NCBI GenBank assembly: GCA_035576205.1
Contig: DATLWR010000084.1
Coordinates: 1 to 45,379, forward strand
Source: DATLWR01 sp035576205
Lineage (GTDB): Bacteria > Pseudomonadota > Zetaproteobacteria > Mariprofundales > Mariprofundaceae
Length of the DNA: 45,379 nucleotides
Reading direction: 5' to 3'
The notes beneath the pieces are model-generated. The model did no database searches. It was not told where the DNA came from and was given only the letters and a program-made list of their open reading frames with translations. This document shows, piece after piece, positions 33,113 through 40,381 of this stretch. The translations under genes were made by a program, and so were the position numbers. Every line of letters begins with the position of its first letter. Position 1 is the first letter of the stretch.

Positions 33113-33132
33113 GCCGAGGGAGGGAACTCGAC

Positions 33133-33438
33133 GTGAAACCATCATTTTTCCCGATTGTCATTGTTGCCGGGATCGTTGCTGCATCCGCTCCGGCTGCTCC
33201 CATGTTGTTGTCGTCTGGCTGGGTCGCACCGGTCGTGGCGGCAGAGGGGGAGGGTAATATGGAAAAGGTCCACCTGATCCTCAAAAAATTGCGCGACGCG
33301 ATGGCCAGCATGAAGGATCTCGATGAGCTGGAGTCGGCCGGCATGCCGAAGTCGGATGTCGATCGCATGCGCAGTGCCATGCAGAACAAGATCAACCAGA
33401 TGATGACCGATGCCATGAATGATATTCGGGCACTTTGA
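33133..33438 (+). CDS. Small secreted helical protein, unknown function
   Basis: A 101-aa protein that I do not recognise. The GTG start has a strong GGGAGGGAA site. A signal peptide covers about residues 1-37, ending near VVAAEG. The mature part (about 62 residues) is Met/Lys/Asp-rich and predicted mostly helical, with KLRDAMASMKDLDELES and NKINQMMTDAMNDI. No Cys is present. It is followed 46 bases later by another exported protein of unknown role, so the two may form a small operon. Confidence 0.7.
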   Translation: MKPSFFPIVIVAGIVAASAPAAPMLLSSGWVAPVVAAEGEGNMEKVHLILKKLRDAMASMKDLDELESAGMPKSDVDRMRSAMQNKINQMMTDAMNDIRAL

Positions 33439-33450
33439 TTCGGTTTGTGT

Positions 33451-33469
33451 TTAATTGATTTGTAATTAA
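33451..33469 (+). promoter_or_regulatory. AT-rich inverted repeat before the 171-aa exported protein gene
   Basis: TTAATT and AATTAA (6 bp) are separated by 7 bases in a markedly AT-rich patch 16 bases upstream of the ATG at 33485. It could be part of a promoter or operator; no -35/-10 pair with proper spacing was found. Confidence 0.25.
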
Positions 33470-33484
33470 TCGAGGAGGGGGAAT

Positions 33485-34000
33485 ATGAAAAAAAGGATCG
33501 CATGGCTGTTGATCGCAACGGGAGGCTTGCTGGCGGCTTCCTCGGCGTTTGCCGATGAGACAAGACATCTGAATTTCGCGGCTTTCCAGAAGGTGAAAAA
33601 GGATTTCACATTTGATCCGATCGTGGTCGGCAAGTTCAGCGACTTCATTTCGGCCATGGATGGGGCGCAGGTACTTATCCTGTCGCACACCTCGGATTCG
33701 GTGGACGGTGATGTCATCAATATCCAGCAGGACGTCCTGCGCCAGGATGGCCAGAATCTCGGCGACTACGGCATTAACTGCCAGCTGAGTTTCAAGGACG
33801 AAAGCACGAAGGCCAATACCTCGTATGCCGTGGGCGGCTTGTGCAATATCCTGCGTGTCGGCAATGGCCAGAACATGAAGCTCAAGGCGATTATTCCGCC
33901 TGCCAGCTTGCCGGACACAACGCAGGGCGTGGAAGCCTGGGTCGAGCTCTACGAAGATGACGCGACCGGTATCGCCTTTTACGCCAATGTCAGCCACTAA
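33485..34000 (+). CDS. Exported protein of unknown function
   Basis: A 171-aa protein, not recognised. The ATG is preceded by a very strong GAGGAGGGGG site. A signal peptide MKKRIAWLLIATGGLLAASS ends at AFA before DETRH. The mature part looks like a small beta-rich domain (VLILSHTSDSVDGDVINIQQ, SYAVGGLCNILRVGNGQ, AWVELYEDDATGIAFYANVS) with two Cys (in INCQLSF and GLCNILR) that could form a disulfide. A strong terminator follows 20 bases after the stop. Confidence 0.75.
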   Translation: MKKRIAWLLIATGGLLAASSAFADETRHLNFAAFQKVKKDFTFDPIVVGKFSDFISAMDGAQVLILSHTSDSVDGDVINIQQDVLRQDGQNLGDYGINCQLSFKDESTKANTSYAVGGLCNILRVGNGQNMKLKAIIPPASLPDTTQGVEAWVELYEDDATGIAFYANVSH

Positions 34001-34020
34001 TATTTCGCGGTTGGTTGAAG

Positions 34021-34049
34021 ACGGGCGGCTGCGGCCGCCCGTTTTTTTT
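34021..34049 (+). terminator. Intrinsic terminator after the 171-aa exported protein
   Basis: A GC-rich 8-bp stem CGGGCGGC / GCCGCCCG with loop TGCG is followed by eight T (34042-34049). It ends only 18 bases before the next start codon. Confidence 0.93.
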
Positions 34050-34067
34050 GTGGCCTAAGCTACAGGC

Positions 34068-35228
34068 ATGTCATGCCGGAACATCGCCCGGATCGCAGTC
34101 GTGCTTGGCAGTCTGCCATGGATGTGGCCCGGGAGCGCTGTTGCCGACCCTGTCGAGAAAGTGACGCCTGCGCCGGCGGCGCAGGGGGTACAGGTCGAAG
34201 CCGCTTATTTCGGCGATATCGTGCGAAATCTCGATCCCGGCATCGTTGCGGCCGATCGCAAGACGGTATATCAGGGACTGCTCGATCTGGGCTTCACCGT
34301 TCATACCGGCGATGCAGGCTGGTGGCGCGGCGGTACGTTCCATGTGCATGCCATCAATACGCATGGTGGGCAGCCCAGCGCCAGCCATATCGGCGATGTG
34401 CAGTTTGCGAGCAATATCGAGGCGGCACCCCACACACTGCTCTATGAGGCCTGGTATGAGCAGGCGTTTGCTGATGGAGAAGTCTCTCTGCGGGCCGGAT
34501 TGTATGACCTTAACTCGGAATTCTATGTGTCAGATTATGCATCGCTTTTCCTGAATTCGTCATTTGGCGTGGGGGGCGAAATCTCGGCCAATGTTCCCGC
34601 CTCCATTTTCCCGCGGCCGGGGCTGGGAATCCGCTTGCGTATCCAAGCCAACCAGCAGGTTTATATCGCGGCGGCCAGTTGCGACGGCGATCCGGCCACA
34701 CGAAAGCTGTCGAAGGCGGAAGGGCGCATGGATATCGCCGAGGCGGGGTTCCGCTACGCTGTGGACGCATCCCGGCCGGGTATGTTCAAAGTCGGCGTCT
34801 GGCAGCATACCGCACTTCAGCCGCAGCCGTTCGGTAGCCGTCTGTTCAGTCGCGACTACGGCAGTTATGCCCAGCTCGAGCAGCGGTTGACGAACTGGGA
34901 GGGCGGCCGCTTCGGTGCCTTTCTGCGTTATGGCATCGTTCCCGGCGACCGCAATGCCGTAAGCTCCGATCTTGCGGCTGGCCTGAATCTGGCCGGAATC
35001 ATGACCGGTCGGCCGGATGATACGCTCGGACTCGCCATGACCCGGGTCGACAATCTCTACGCGCCCGGCAGGCGAGGCTTCGAAACCACCTGGGAGCTGA
35101 CCTATCGGCTGGCTGTGGGCAAATATCTGAGCCTGCAGCCAGACTATCAATGGATCCATCATCCGCAGGGGAATCCCGCCAATCATGATATCCGTGTGCT
35201 CCTCGGCCGCTTGATCCTTGAACTTTAG
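34068..35228 (+). CDS. oprB: OprB-family carbohydrate-selective porin
   Basis: Outer-membrane porin (386 aa). The signal peptide ends near SAVADP. OprB family blocks are clear: WWRGGTFHVHAINTHGGQPS, HIGDVQFASNIEA, LYEAWYEQAF, SLRAGLYDLNSEFYVSDYAS followed by LFLNSSFG, and VPASIFPRPGLGIRLR. The C-terminus ends in ILEL rather than Phe. Family members pass sugars, but distant members occur where sugars are unlikely substrates; here it precedes a probable metal uptake cluster. It starts 18 bases after a strong terminator, leaving no room for an ordinary promoter and leader. Confidence 0.85.
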   Translation: MSCRNIARIAVVLGSLPWMWPGSAVADPVEKVTPAPAAQGVQVEAAYFGDIVRNLDPGIVAADRKTVYQGLLDLGFTVHTGDAGWWRGGTFHVHAINTHGGQPSASHIGDVQFASNIEAAPHTLLYEAWYEQAFADGEVSLRAGLYDLNSEFYVSDYASLFLNSSFGVGGEISANVPASIFPRPGLGIRLRIQANQQVYIAAASCDGDPATRKLSKAEGRMDIAEAGFRYAVDASRPGMFKVGVWQHTALQPQPFGSRLFSRDYGSYAQLEQRLTNWEGGRFGAFLRYGIVPGDRNAVSSDLAAGLNLAGIMTGRPDDTLGLAMTRVDNLYAPGRRGFETTWELTYRLAVGKYLSLQPDYQWIHHPQGNPANHDIRVLLGRLILEL

Positions 35229-35253
35229 GCGGTAGACAGGAAGGATCGCAGCC

Positions 35254-35550
35254 ATGCATTCCCGGCCCGCCACTCTCCTGCAACGCCTGCGTTTCACCGT
35301 GGGCATGTTGGCCATGGTTGTCGCCATGTGGGCGGCCATCGATATGCATTCCCACGAGACCGGACTGCATGCCCCGGTCGTCTGTAACGTCTGCGCACTG
35401 GAAAAGGCAACCGGTAGCGGTTTTGCTCCAGCCCAGGCTATTGCGGCTGAAGCCGCCATCGCAGCCGGCGACGTCCGCTTGCCGGAACAGCGGATGCATA
35501 CCGTTGCCTGCCGTCACCGTGCGCCCATCCGCGCACCGCCTCTCGTTTAA
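35254..35550 (+). CDS. Small membrane-anchored His/Cys-rich protein (DUF2946-like)
   Basis: A 98-aa protein with one N-terminal hydrophobic helix (about 13-29) and a string of possible metal ligands: His32, His34, His39, Cys44 and Cys47 (VVCNVC), then His82, Cys86 and His88 in HTVACRHR, ending APPLV. This layout resembles DUF2946 proteins, small proteins often found near metal transport genes; similarity is judged by eye and is tentative. GGAAGGA precedes the ATG. It lies between the porin and the outer-membrane barrel of the metal cluster, so metal sensing or handover is a guess. Confidence 0.65.
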   Translation: MHSRPATLLQRLRFTVGMLAMVVAMWAAIDMHSHETGLHAPVVCNVCALEKATGSGFAPAQAIAAEAAIAAGDVRLPEQRMHTVACRHRAPIRAPPLV

Positions 35551-35630
35551 GACTCCAGCCAGTCCCATTCCTTAACTGCTGTCCCGATGCCTGCAGCCAT
35601 GCTGCGGGCTGAACCCATCTGGAGGATTCG

Positions 35631-36983
35631 ATGCGAAAACAGATTCTCGCATGGCTGTTGCCGTGCATGTTGGTGGCTGCGCCGGTGGCGCAGGCTGCAT
35701 CCGTGGAAACCACGGACGAGCTGAAAACGCTGAAGGAGCAGGTCCGTCTGCTGCAGCAAAAGATCGATAAAATGGAAACCCGTTTGCAGGCCAGCGAGAA
35801 GCAACCGGCAGCTGCGGCACCGGCCGAGCCCGTCGTCCAGGCTGCCGAATCGGCGCAGCCGCAGAACACGACGCGTTCGGATGCCAATGTCTTTAACCCG
35901 CAGATCAGCATGGTGCTGAACGGTTCCTACCGCGCCTTCTCGCACAATCCGGCCACCTTTGCCGTACCCGGTTTTGCGCTGGGGGATTCGGCCGGGCTCG
36001 GCGACCGCGGATTCGGCATCAACGAATCGGAACTGAACTTTGCCGCCAATGTGGACAACCTGTTTTACGCCGACTCGACCCTGTCGCTGCCGCGCACCGG
36101 CGGCATCAACGTCGAGGAGGCCTATTTCCAGACGCTGGCGCTGCCGGCCGGGTTGACCGTAAAGGCCGGCCGTTTCTTCTCGGGTATCGGTTACATCAAC
36201 CAGTTCCATCCGCACCACGACGATTTCATCGACCGTTCGCTGGCCAACCGCGTCTTCCTGAACAGCACCTTTGCCGGTGACGGTATCCAGGTACGCTGGC
36301 TTGCCCCGACCGACACCTATTTCGAGCTGGGCAGCGAGTTGCTGCGTGGCGACCGCTATCCCGGCGGCGGTGCCGCCCTGCGGGGAGCCGGCTCGTGGGA
36401 CGTGTTCGCCCATGTCGGCGGCGATGTCGGTTTCAGCAACAGCTGGCGTGCCGGCCTCTCCTGGCTGAGCACGAAACCGCTGGGGCGCAGCAGCTTCGAC
36501 AATACCGGTGCGGTGACCGGCACCTTCGACGGCAACAGCCAGCTGCTCATCGGAGATCTGGTCTGGAAATGGGCTCCGAACGGCAACCCCTACGACACCA
36601 ACTTCAAGTTCCAGACCGAGCTGTTCCAGCAGCAGGAGAAGGGGATGTTCGCCAATGCCGGCAGCCCTGCCGCGAGCTACAGCGGCCGGCACTGGGGCGG
36701 TTATGCCGAGGCCGTTTACCAGTTCACGCACGGCTGGGATATCGGTATCCGCCACTCGGAGGTGTTTGCCAGGAATACGGGTGCGGCCGTGGTGCCGGGC
36801 AGCGTGCTCGATACGCTCGGTTTTCGTCCAAAGCGGACCAGCCTGGTGCTGGGCTATGCCAATAGCGAATTCAGCCGTTTTCGTTTGCAGTTCAGCCGCG
36901 ACCAGAGCCGGCCGGTCACCGACAACCAGGTGGCCCTGCAGTACCTGATGTTGATCGGCGCCCACGGTGCCCACCAGTTTTGA
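35631..36983 (+). CDS. Outer-membrane beta-barrel protein with coiled-coil N-terminus and HPHHDD motif
   Basis: A 450-aa outer-membrane protein. The signal peptide ends at AQAA (about residue 23); a coiled coil follows (DELKTLKEQVRLLQQKIDKM, about 29-55), then an Ala/Pro linker and a barrel from about residue 88 rich in alternating aromatic strands. A His-rich motif HPHHDD at 193-198 could bind metal. The last residue is Phe, the usual signal for BamA-dependent insertion. GGAGGA precedes the ATG. It is followed 16 bases later by a ZnuA-like gene, so an outer-membrane metal pore is the best guess; it is not a TonB-dependent receptor (no plug domain seen). Confidence 0.8.
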   Translation: MRKQILAWLLPCMLVAAPVAQAASVETTDELKTLKEQVRLLQQKIDKMETRLQASEKQPAAAAPAEPVVQAAESAQPQNTTRSDANVFNPQISMVLNGSYRAFSHNPATFAVPGFALGDSAGLGDRGFGINESELNFAANVDNLFYADSTLSLPRTGGINVEEAYFQTLALPAGLTVKAGRFFSGIGYINQFHPHHDDFIDRSLANRVFLNSTFAGDGIQVRWLAPTDTYFELGSELLRGDRYPGGGAALRGAGSWDVFAHVGGDVGFSNSWRAGLSWLSTKPLGRSSFDNTGAVTGTFDGNSQLLIGDLVWKWAPNGNPYDTNFKFQTELFQQQEKGMFANAGSPAASYSGRHWGGYAEAVYQFTHGWDIGIRHSEVFARNTGAAVVPGSVLDTLGFRPKRTSLVLGYANSEFSRFRLQFSRDQSRPVTDNQVALQYLMLIGAHGAHQF

Positions 36984-36999
36984 GTCTCGGGAGTTATCT

Positions 37000-37911
37000 A
37001 TGAAATCATTGCTATCGTTTGGTTTTCTTTTGCTGGCCCTGCTGGCCAATACCGTTCCGGCCGAGGCGGCCCTGCGTGTTTTTGCCTGCGAGCCAGAGTG
37101 GGGTGCCCTGGTGAGTGAGCTGGGTGGTTCGGACGTCGATGTCTATACCGCCACCTCCGCCCTGCAGGATCCACACCATATCCAGGCTCGGCCGAGCCTG
37201 ATCGCCAGAATGCGGCGCAGCGATCTTGTCGTGGCAACAGGCGCCCAGCTGGAGATCGGCTGGCTGCCGGTGCTGCTCAGGCAGAGCGCCAATCCCGCCA
37301 TCCAGCCCAGCCAGCCTGGTTATTTCGAGGCGGCGGGCTTCGTGGCCATGCTGGAGGTTCCGACCTCCGTGGATCGCGTGCAGGGTGATGTGCATCCGGC
37401 GGGTAATCCCCATATCCAGACCGATGCGCGCAATATCCTGCGGGTGGCGGCAGCCCTGAACCAGCGCCTGCAGATGCTGGATCCGACGCATGCGCCGGAT
37501 TACCAGCAGCGCTATACCGATTTCGCCAACCGTTGGCAGGCGGCACTGCAGCGCTGGCAGCAGATGGCCGTGCCACTGCGCGGGGTGAAGCTGATCGCCT
37601 ATCACAAGGGCTGGGCCTACATGCTGAACTGGCTCGGCCTGCAGGAAGTGTCGACTATCGAACCGCTGCCCGGCGTGCCGGCCAGTGCCGCACATCTGAG
37701 CGAACTGCTGGCCAAACAGAAGATGCAGCCGGCCACGATGGTGATCTATGCCGCCTATCAGGATCCGCAGCCGTCGGAGTGGCTGGCGACACGAGCCGGC
37801 ATTCCGGCTGTGAAGCTGCCGTTTACCGTCGGCGGTACCGACCAGGCGGGTGATTTGTTCGGTCTTTACGACGACACCATCCACCGCCTGCTGCAGGCGT
37901 CAGGCCACTGA
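37000..37911 (+). CDS. znuA: Metal ABC transporter substrate-binding protein (ZnuA/TroA-like)
   Basis: Periplasmic cluster A-I binding protein (303 aa). A signal peptide ends at AEA before ALRVFACEPEWG. Likely metal ligands: His59/His60 in DPHHIQARPS, His138 in NPHIQTDARN, His202 in AYHKGWAYML, and an Asp near the end (GGTDQAGDLF). It lacks the His/Asp-rich loop of many zinc-specific ZnuA proteins, so zinc versus manganese cannot be settled, though a three-His site favours zinc. The start is ATG 37000 with CGGGAG upstream. It overlaps the permease gene by one base (TGATG). Confidence 0.9.
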   Translation: MKSLLSFGFLLLALLANTVPAEAALRVFACEPEWGALVSELGGSDVDVYTATSALQDPHHIQARPSLIARMRRSDLVVATGAQLEIGWLPVLLRQSANPAIQPSQPGYFEAAGFVAMLEVPTSVDRVQGDVHPAGNPHIQTDARNILRVAAALNQRLQMLDPTHAPDYQQRYTDFANRWQAALQRWQQMAVPLRGVKLIAYHKGWAYMLNWLGLQEVSTIEPLPGVPASAAHLSELLAKQKMQPATMVIYAAYQDPQPSEWLATRAGIPAVKLPFTVGGTDQAGDLFGLYDDTIHRLLQASGH

Positions 37912-38684
37912 TGGAACAGGACCTCGGCATCCTCTGGCCCGCCTTTCTGGCGGGCCTTCTGGTGCTCTCCACGCACGTACCGCTGGGTCAGGTCGTGCTG
38001 AAGCGGGGCATCATCTTCATCGATATCGCTGTGGCGCAGATCGCCGGCATGGGGGTCATCGCCGCCGAATATTTCGGCTGGCAGGCCGATGGCTGGACCG
38101 TGCAGATCGCTGCCGGTTTGTCCGCCCTGATCGGAGCACTGCTGTTCAACCTGTGCGAGAAATACTGGCCGGAGATCCTCGAAGCGCTGATCGGTATTGC
38201 TTTTGTTCTGGCCTCCAGCGGCAGTATCCTGCTCCTGGCGGGTAACCCGCATGGTGGCGAGCATCTGAAGGATCTGCTGGTCGGCCAGATTCTCTGGGTT
38301 GGCAGCGATGCATTGAAGCACACGGCACTGCTCTATGCCGGCATCCTGCTTGGCTGGTTCCTGCTGCGGCGCAGGATCGGCCGTATCGGCTTCTACCTGC
38401 TGTTTGCCCTGGCGATTACGGCTTCCGTGCAGCTGGTCGGCGTCTATCTGGTCTTCACCAGCCTGATTGTGCCGGCGCTGGCCGTGCGCAGTTGCCGGGA
38501 GAGTTGGCGGTTGCCACTGGCTTACGGCATCGGCATTGCGGGTTATATGGGCGGCTTGCTGCTGTCGTTTTTCTACGACCTGCCCACCGGCGCGATCACG
38601 GTCTGGAGTCTGGCGGTGGCGGGGAGCCTGGTCATGTTGCTGGTATCCTGGCTGAACCGGCGGAGGCTGACGCAACAGGTCTAG
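37911..38684 (+). CDS. znuB: Metal ABC transporter permease (ZnuB-like, ABC-3 family)
   Basis: ABC-3 family permease (257 aa) with about seven or eight transmembrane helices. Family features include the early VLKRGIIFIDIAVAQIAGMGV segment and the later VQLVGVYLVFTSLIVPALAV. Its start shares one base with the ZnuA-like stop. No ATP-binding subunit gene lies before or after it; the next gene is on the opposite strand 14 bases on, and no terminator hairpin separates them. The ATPase must be encoded elsewhere, or a shared one is used. Confidence 0.9.
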   Translation: MEQDLGILWPAFLAGLLVLSTHVPLGQVVLKRGIIFIDIAVAQIAGMGVIAAEYFGWQADGWTVQIAAGLSALIGALLFNLCEKYWPEILEALIGIAFVLASSGSILLLAGNPHGGEHLKDLLVGQILWVGSDALKHTALLYAGILLGWFLLRRRIGRIGFYLLFALAITASVQLVGVYLVFTSLIVPALAVRSCRESWRLPLAYGIGIAGYMGGLLLSFFYDLPTGAITVWSLAVAGSLVMLLVSWLNRRRLTQQV

Positions 38685-38698
38685 GAGTTATTGCCGGG

Positions 38699-40381
38699 CT
38701 AAGGCGTTTCTGCCGTGACATGGTATTTCTGCTCGCCGGTGGGCACGAACCAGTGTTCGCTGTTCCAGCCGATGCCGGCCGGTGCCGGCTCGATGCCGTG
38801 GATGCGCTTGTGGAACACCGGCAGCGAGTAGGGGGCATAAAGGAAGACGATAGGTACGTCGTTGTAGATCTCCTGCTGCACGATGTCGTACAGCCGCTTG
38901 CGTTCGGCGGTATCGAAAGTGCGGCGGGCATCGACCAGTGCCTTGTCTACCTTCGGATTGCTGTAGGAGAGGAAGTTGAACTCGCGCGGGCCGGTCTGCG
39001 ACGAATGCCAGATGTTGTACTGGTCGGGCTCGGGAGAGAGCGACCAGCCGAGGATGACGGCATCGAAATCACGCTTGTTGATGAAGTTCTCGATGAAGGC
39101 GGACCACTCCACCAGCCGTATCCTGACGTCGATGCCGACTTCCTTGAGTCGCTGCTGCATGATGATGGCGGCATCGGCGCGTTGCTTGTTGCCGTTGTTG
39201 GTTAAAATCGTGAACGACAGCGGCTTGCCGTCCTTGTCGAGGATGCCGTCGCCGTCCGTATCTGACCAACCGTCCTCTTTGAGGAGTTCCTTCGCTATTT
39301 CAGGATTATAGACGCGTGGCTTCAAGTTCTTGTTGACCCACTGCGTGCCCGGTTTGTAGGGGCTGGCGATCACCTCGCCGAGCCCGAGAAGCACGCCGTC
39401 GACCAGCTCCTGGCGATTGATGGCGTAGGCGATGGCTTCCCGTACCCTGGGGTCGGTGAACGGCGCGCGCTTGAGGTTGAAACCGAGATAGGTGTAGACG
39501 AAATCGAGGTATTTGTAGCGTCGGTAGTTGTTTTTCAGCTCCGGCTTCATGTCGAACAGGCGTGTGTATTGCAGCGGAGACAGCCCCATCGAATCCAGCC
39601 GGCCGGCGGAGAGTTCGAGGAACTGGGTGGCCGGGTCGGGAATGATGCGGGTCAGGCGTTCGGCGATCCATACCGGGCCATCGAAATAGTCGCGGTTGGC
39701 GCGCATCAGGATCGATTGCTGCGACTGCCAGTCGGCCAGGAAATAGGGGCCGATGGTCGCTTTCGGATGACGTGACAAATCCGTGTGCATGACGTCCTCA
39801 TGCTCGAAGACGTGCTTGGGCAGAATGGCCAGCGAGGCCCACGAGGAGAGGGCGGGAGAGAATGGCTCGTCATAGTGCACGGTGAAGGTGTAGGTATCCG
39901 GCGCTTCGGCCCGTTTGACCATGGCGTAATCGGCCTTGTAGGCACTCTGCGTATGGTCGTCCTGGATCAGCCGCAGCGTGAACAGGCAATCGGCCGAGGT
40001 GAAGGGTTGGCCATCACTCCATTTCAGGCCGTGCCGGATATGGAAAGTGATACTGAGGTTGTCCTTGGAAACCTCCCAGCTTTCAGCCAGCTGTCCGACC
40101 AGCTTCAGGTTGCGGTCGTATTTCAGCAACGGCAGGTACATCTGGCCGGCAATGGCATGGCTTGCCGCATCGCCGGCAATCATCGGGATCAGATTGCTGG
40201 CATCGCCGATGCTGGCATCAACCAGCCGGTCGCCGAAGGCCGGTACGGCGTTGATCGCAGCGGAATCCTGCGGTGTTTCAGTCTGTTGTTGATTGCCGGT
40301 CGGCGAGGAGCAACTCGCCAGCAGCAGCAACAGGGCAATGAAACTGCGTTTCAGATGGGGCGAATGCGCGCAAGAATCCAC
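38699..40381 (-). CDS. Peptide-type ABC solute-binding lipoprotein (family 5)
   Basis: A 560-aa family 5 extracellular binding protein (DppA/OppA/MppA group). The N-terminus has a lipoprotein signal ending LLASC. Family markers: LAESWEVSKDNLSITFHIRH, GLKWSDGQPFTSADCLFTL, the core RVREAIAYAINRQELVDGVL, and QTFDTAER-type C-terminal segments. An EF-hand-like loop DTDGDGILDKDG (about residues 378-389) may bind calcium. GTG 40381 is the start, and its first 31 bases overlap the 3' end of mltD. Coupling to a murein hydrolase hints at muropeptide uptake; the matching permeases may be those at 31205-33000. Confidence 0.9.
   Translation of the reverse strand: MDSCAHSPHLKRSFIALLLLLASCSSPTGNQQQTETPQDSAAINAVPAFGDRLVDASIGDASNLIPMIAGDAASHAIAGQMYLPLLKYDRNLKLVGQLAESWEVSKDNLSITFHIRHGLKWSDGQPFTSADCLFTLRLIQDDHTQSAYKADYAMVKRAEAPDTYTFTVHYDEPFSPALSSWASLAILPKHVFEHEDVMHTDLSRHPKATIGPYFLADWQSQQSILMRANRDYFDGPVWIAERLTRIIPDPATQFLELSAGRLDSMGLSPLQYTRLFDMKPELKNNYRRYKYLDFVYTYLGFNLKRAPFTDPRVREAIAYAINRQELVDGVLLGLGEVIASPYKPGTQWVNKNLKPRVYNPEIAKELLKEDGWSDTDGDGILDKDGKPLSFTILTNNGNKQRADAAIIMQQRLKEVGIDVRIRLVEWSAFIENFINKRDFDAVILGWSLSPEPDQYNIWHSSQTGPREFNFLSYSNPKVDKALVDARRTFDTAERKRLYDIVQQEIYNDVPIVFLYAPYSLPVFHKRIHGIEPAPAGIGWNSEHWFVPTGEQKYHVTAETP

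Noticed and set aside
34050..35253. Zur box before the metal cluster
   Set aside because: I found no convincing Zur-type palindrome upstream of the porin, the small protein or the barrel gene.
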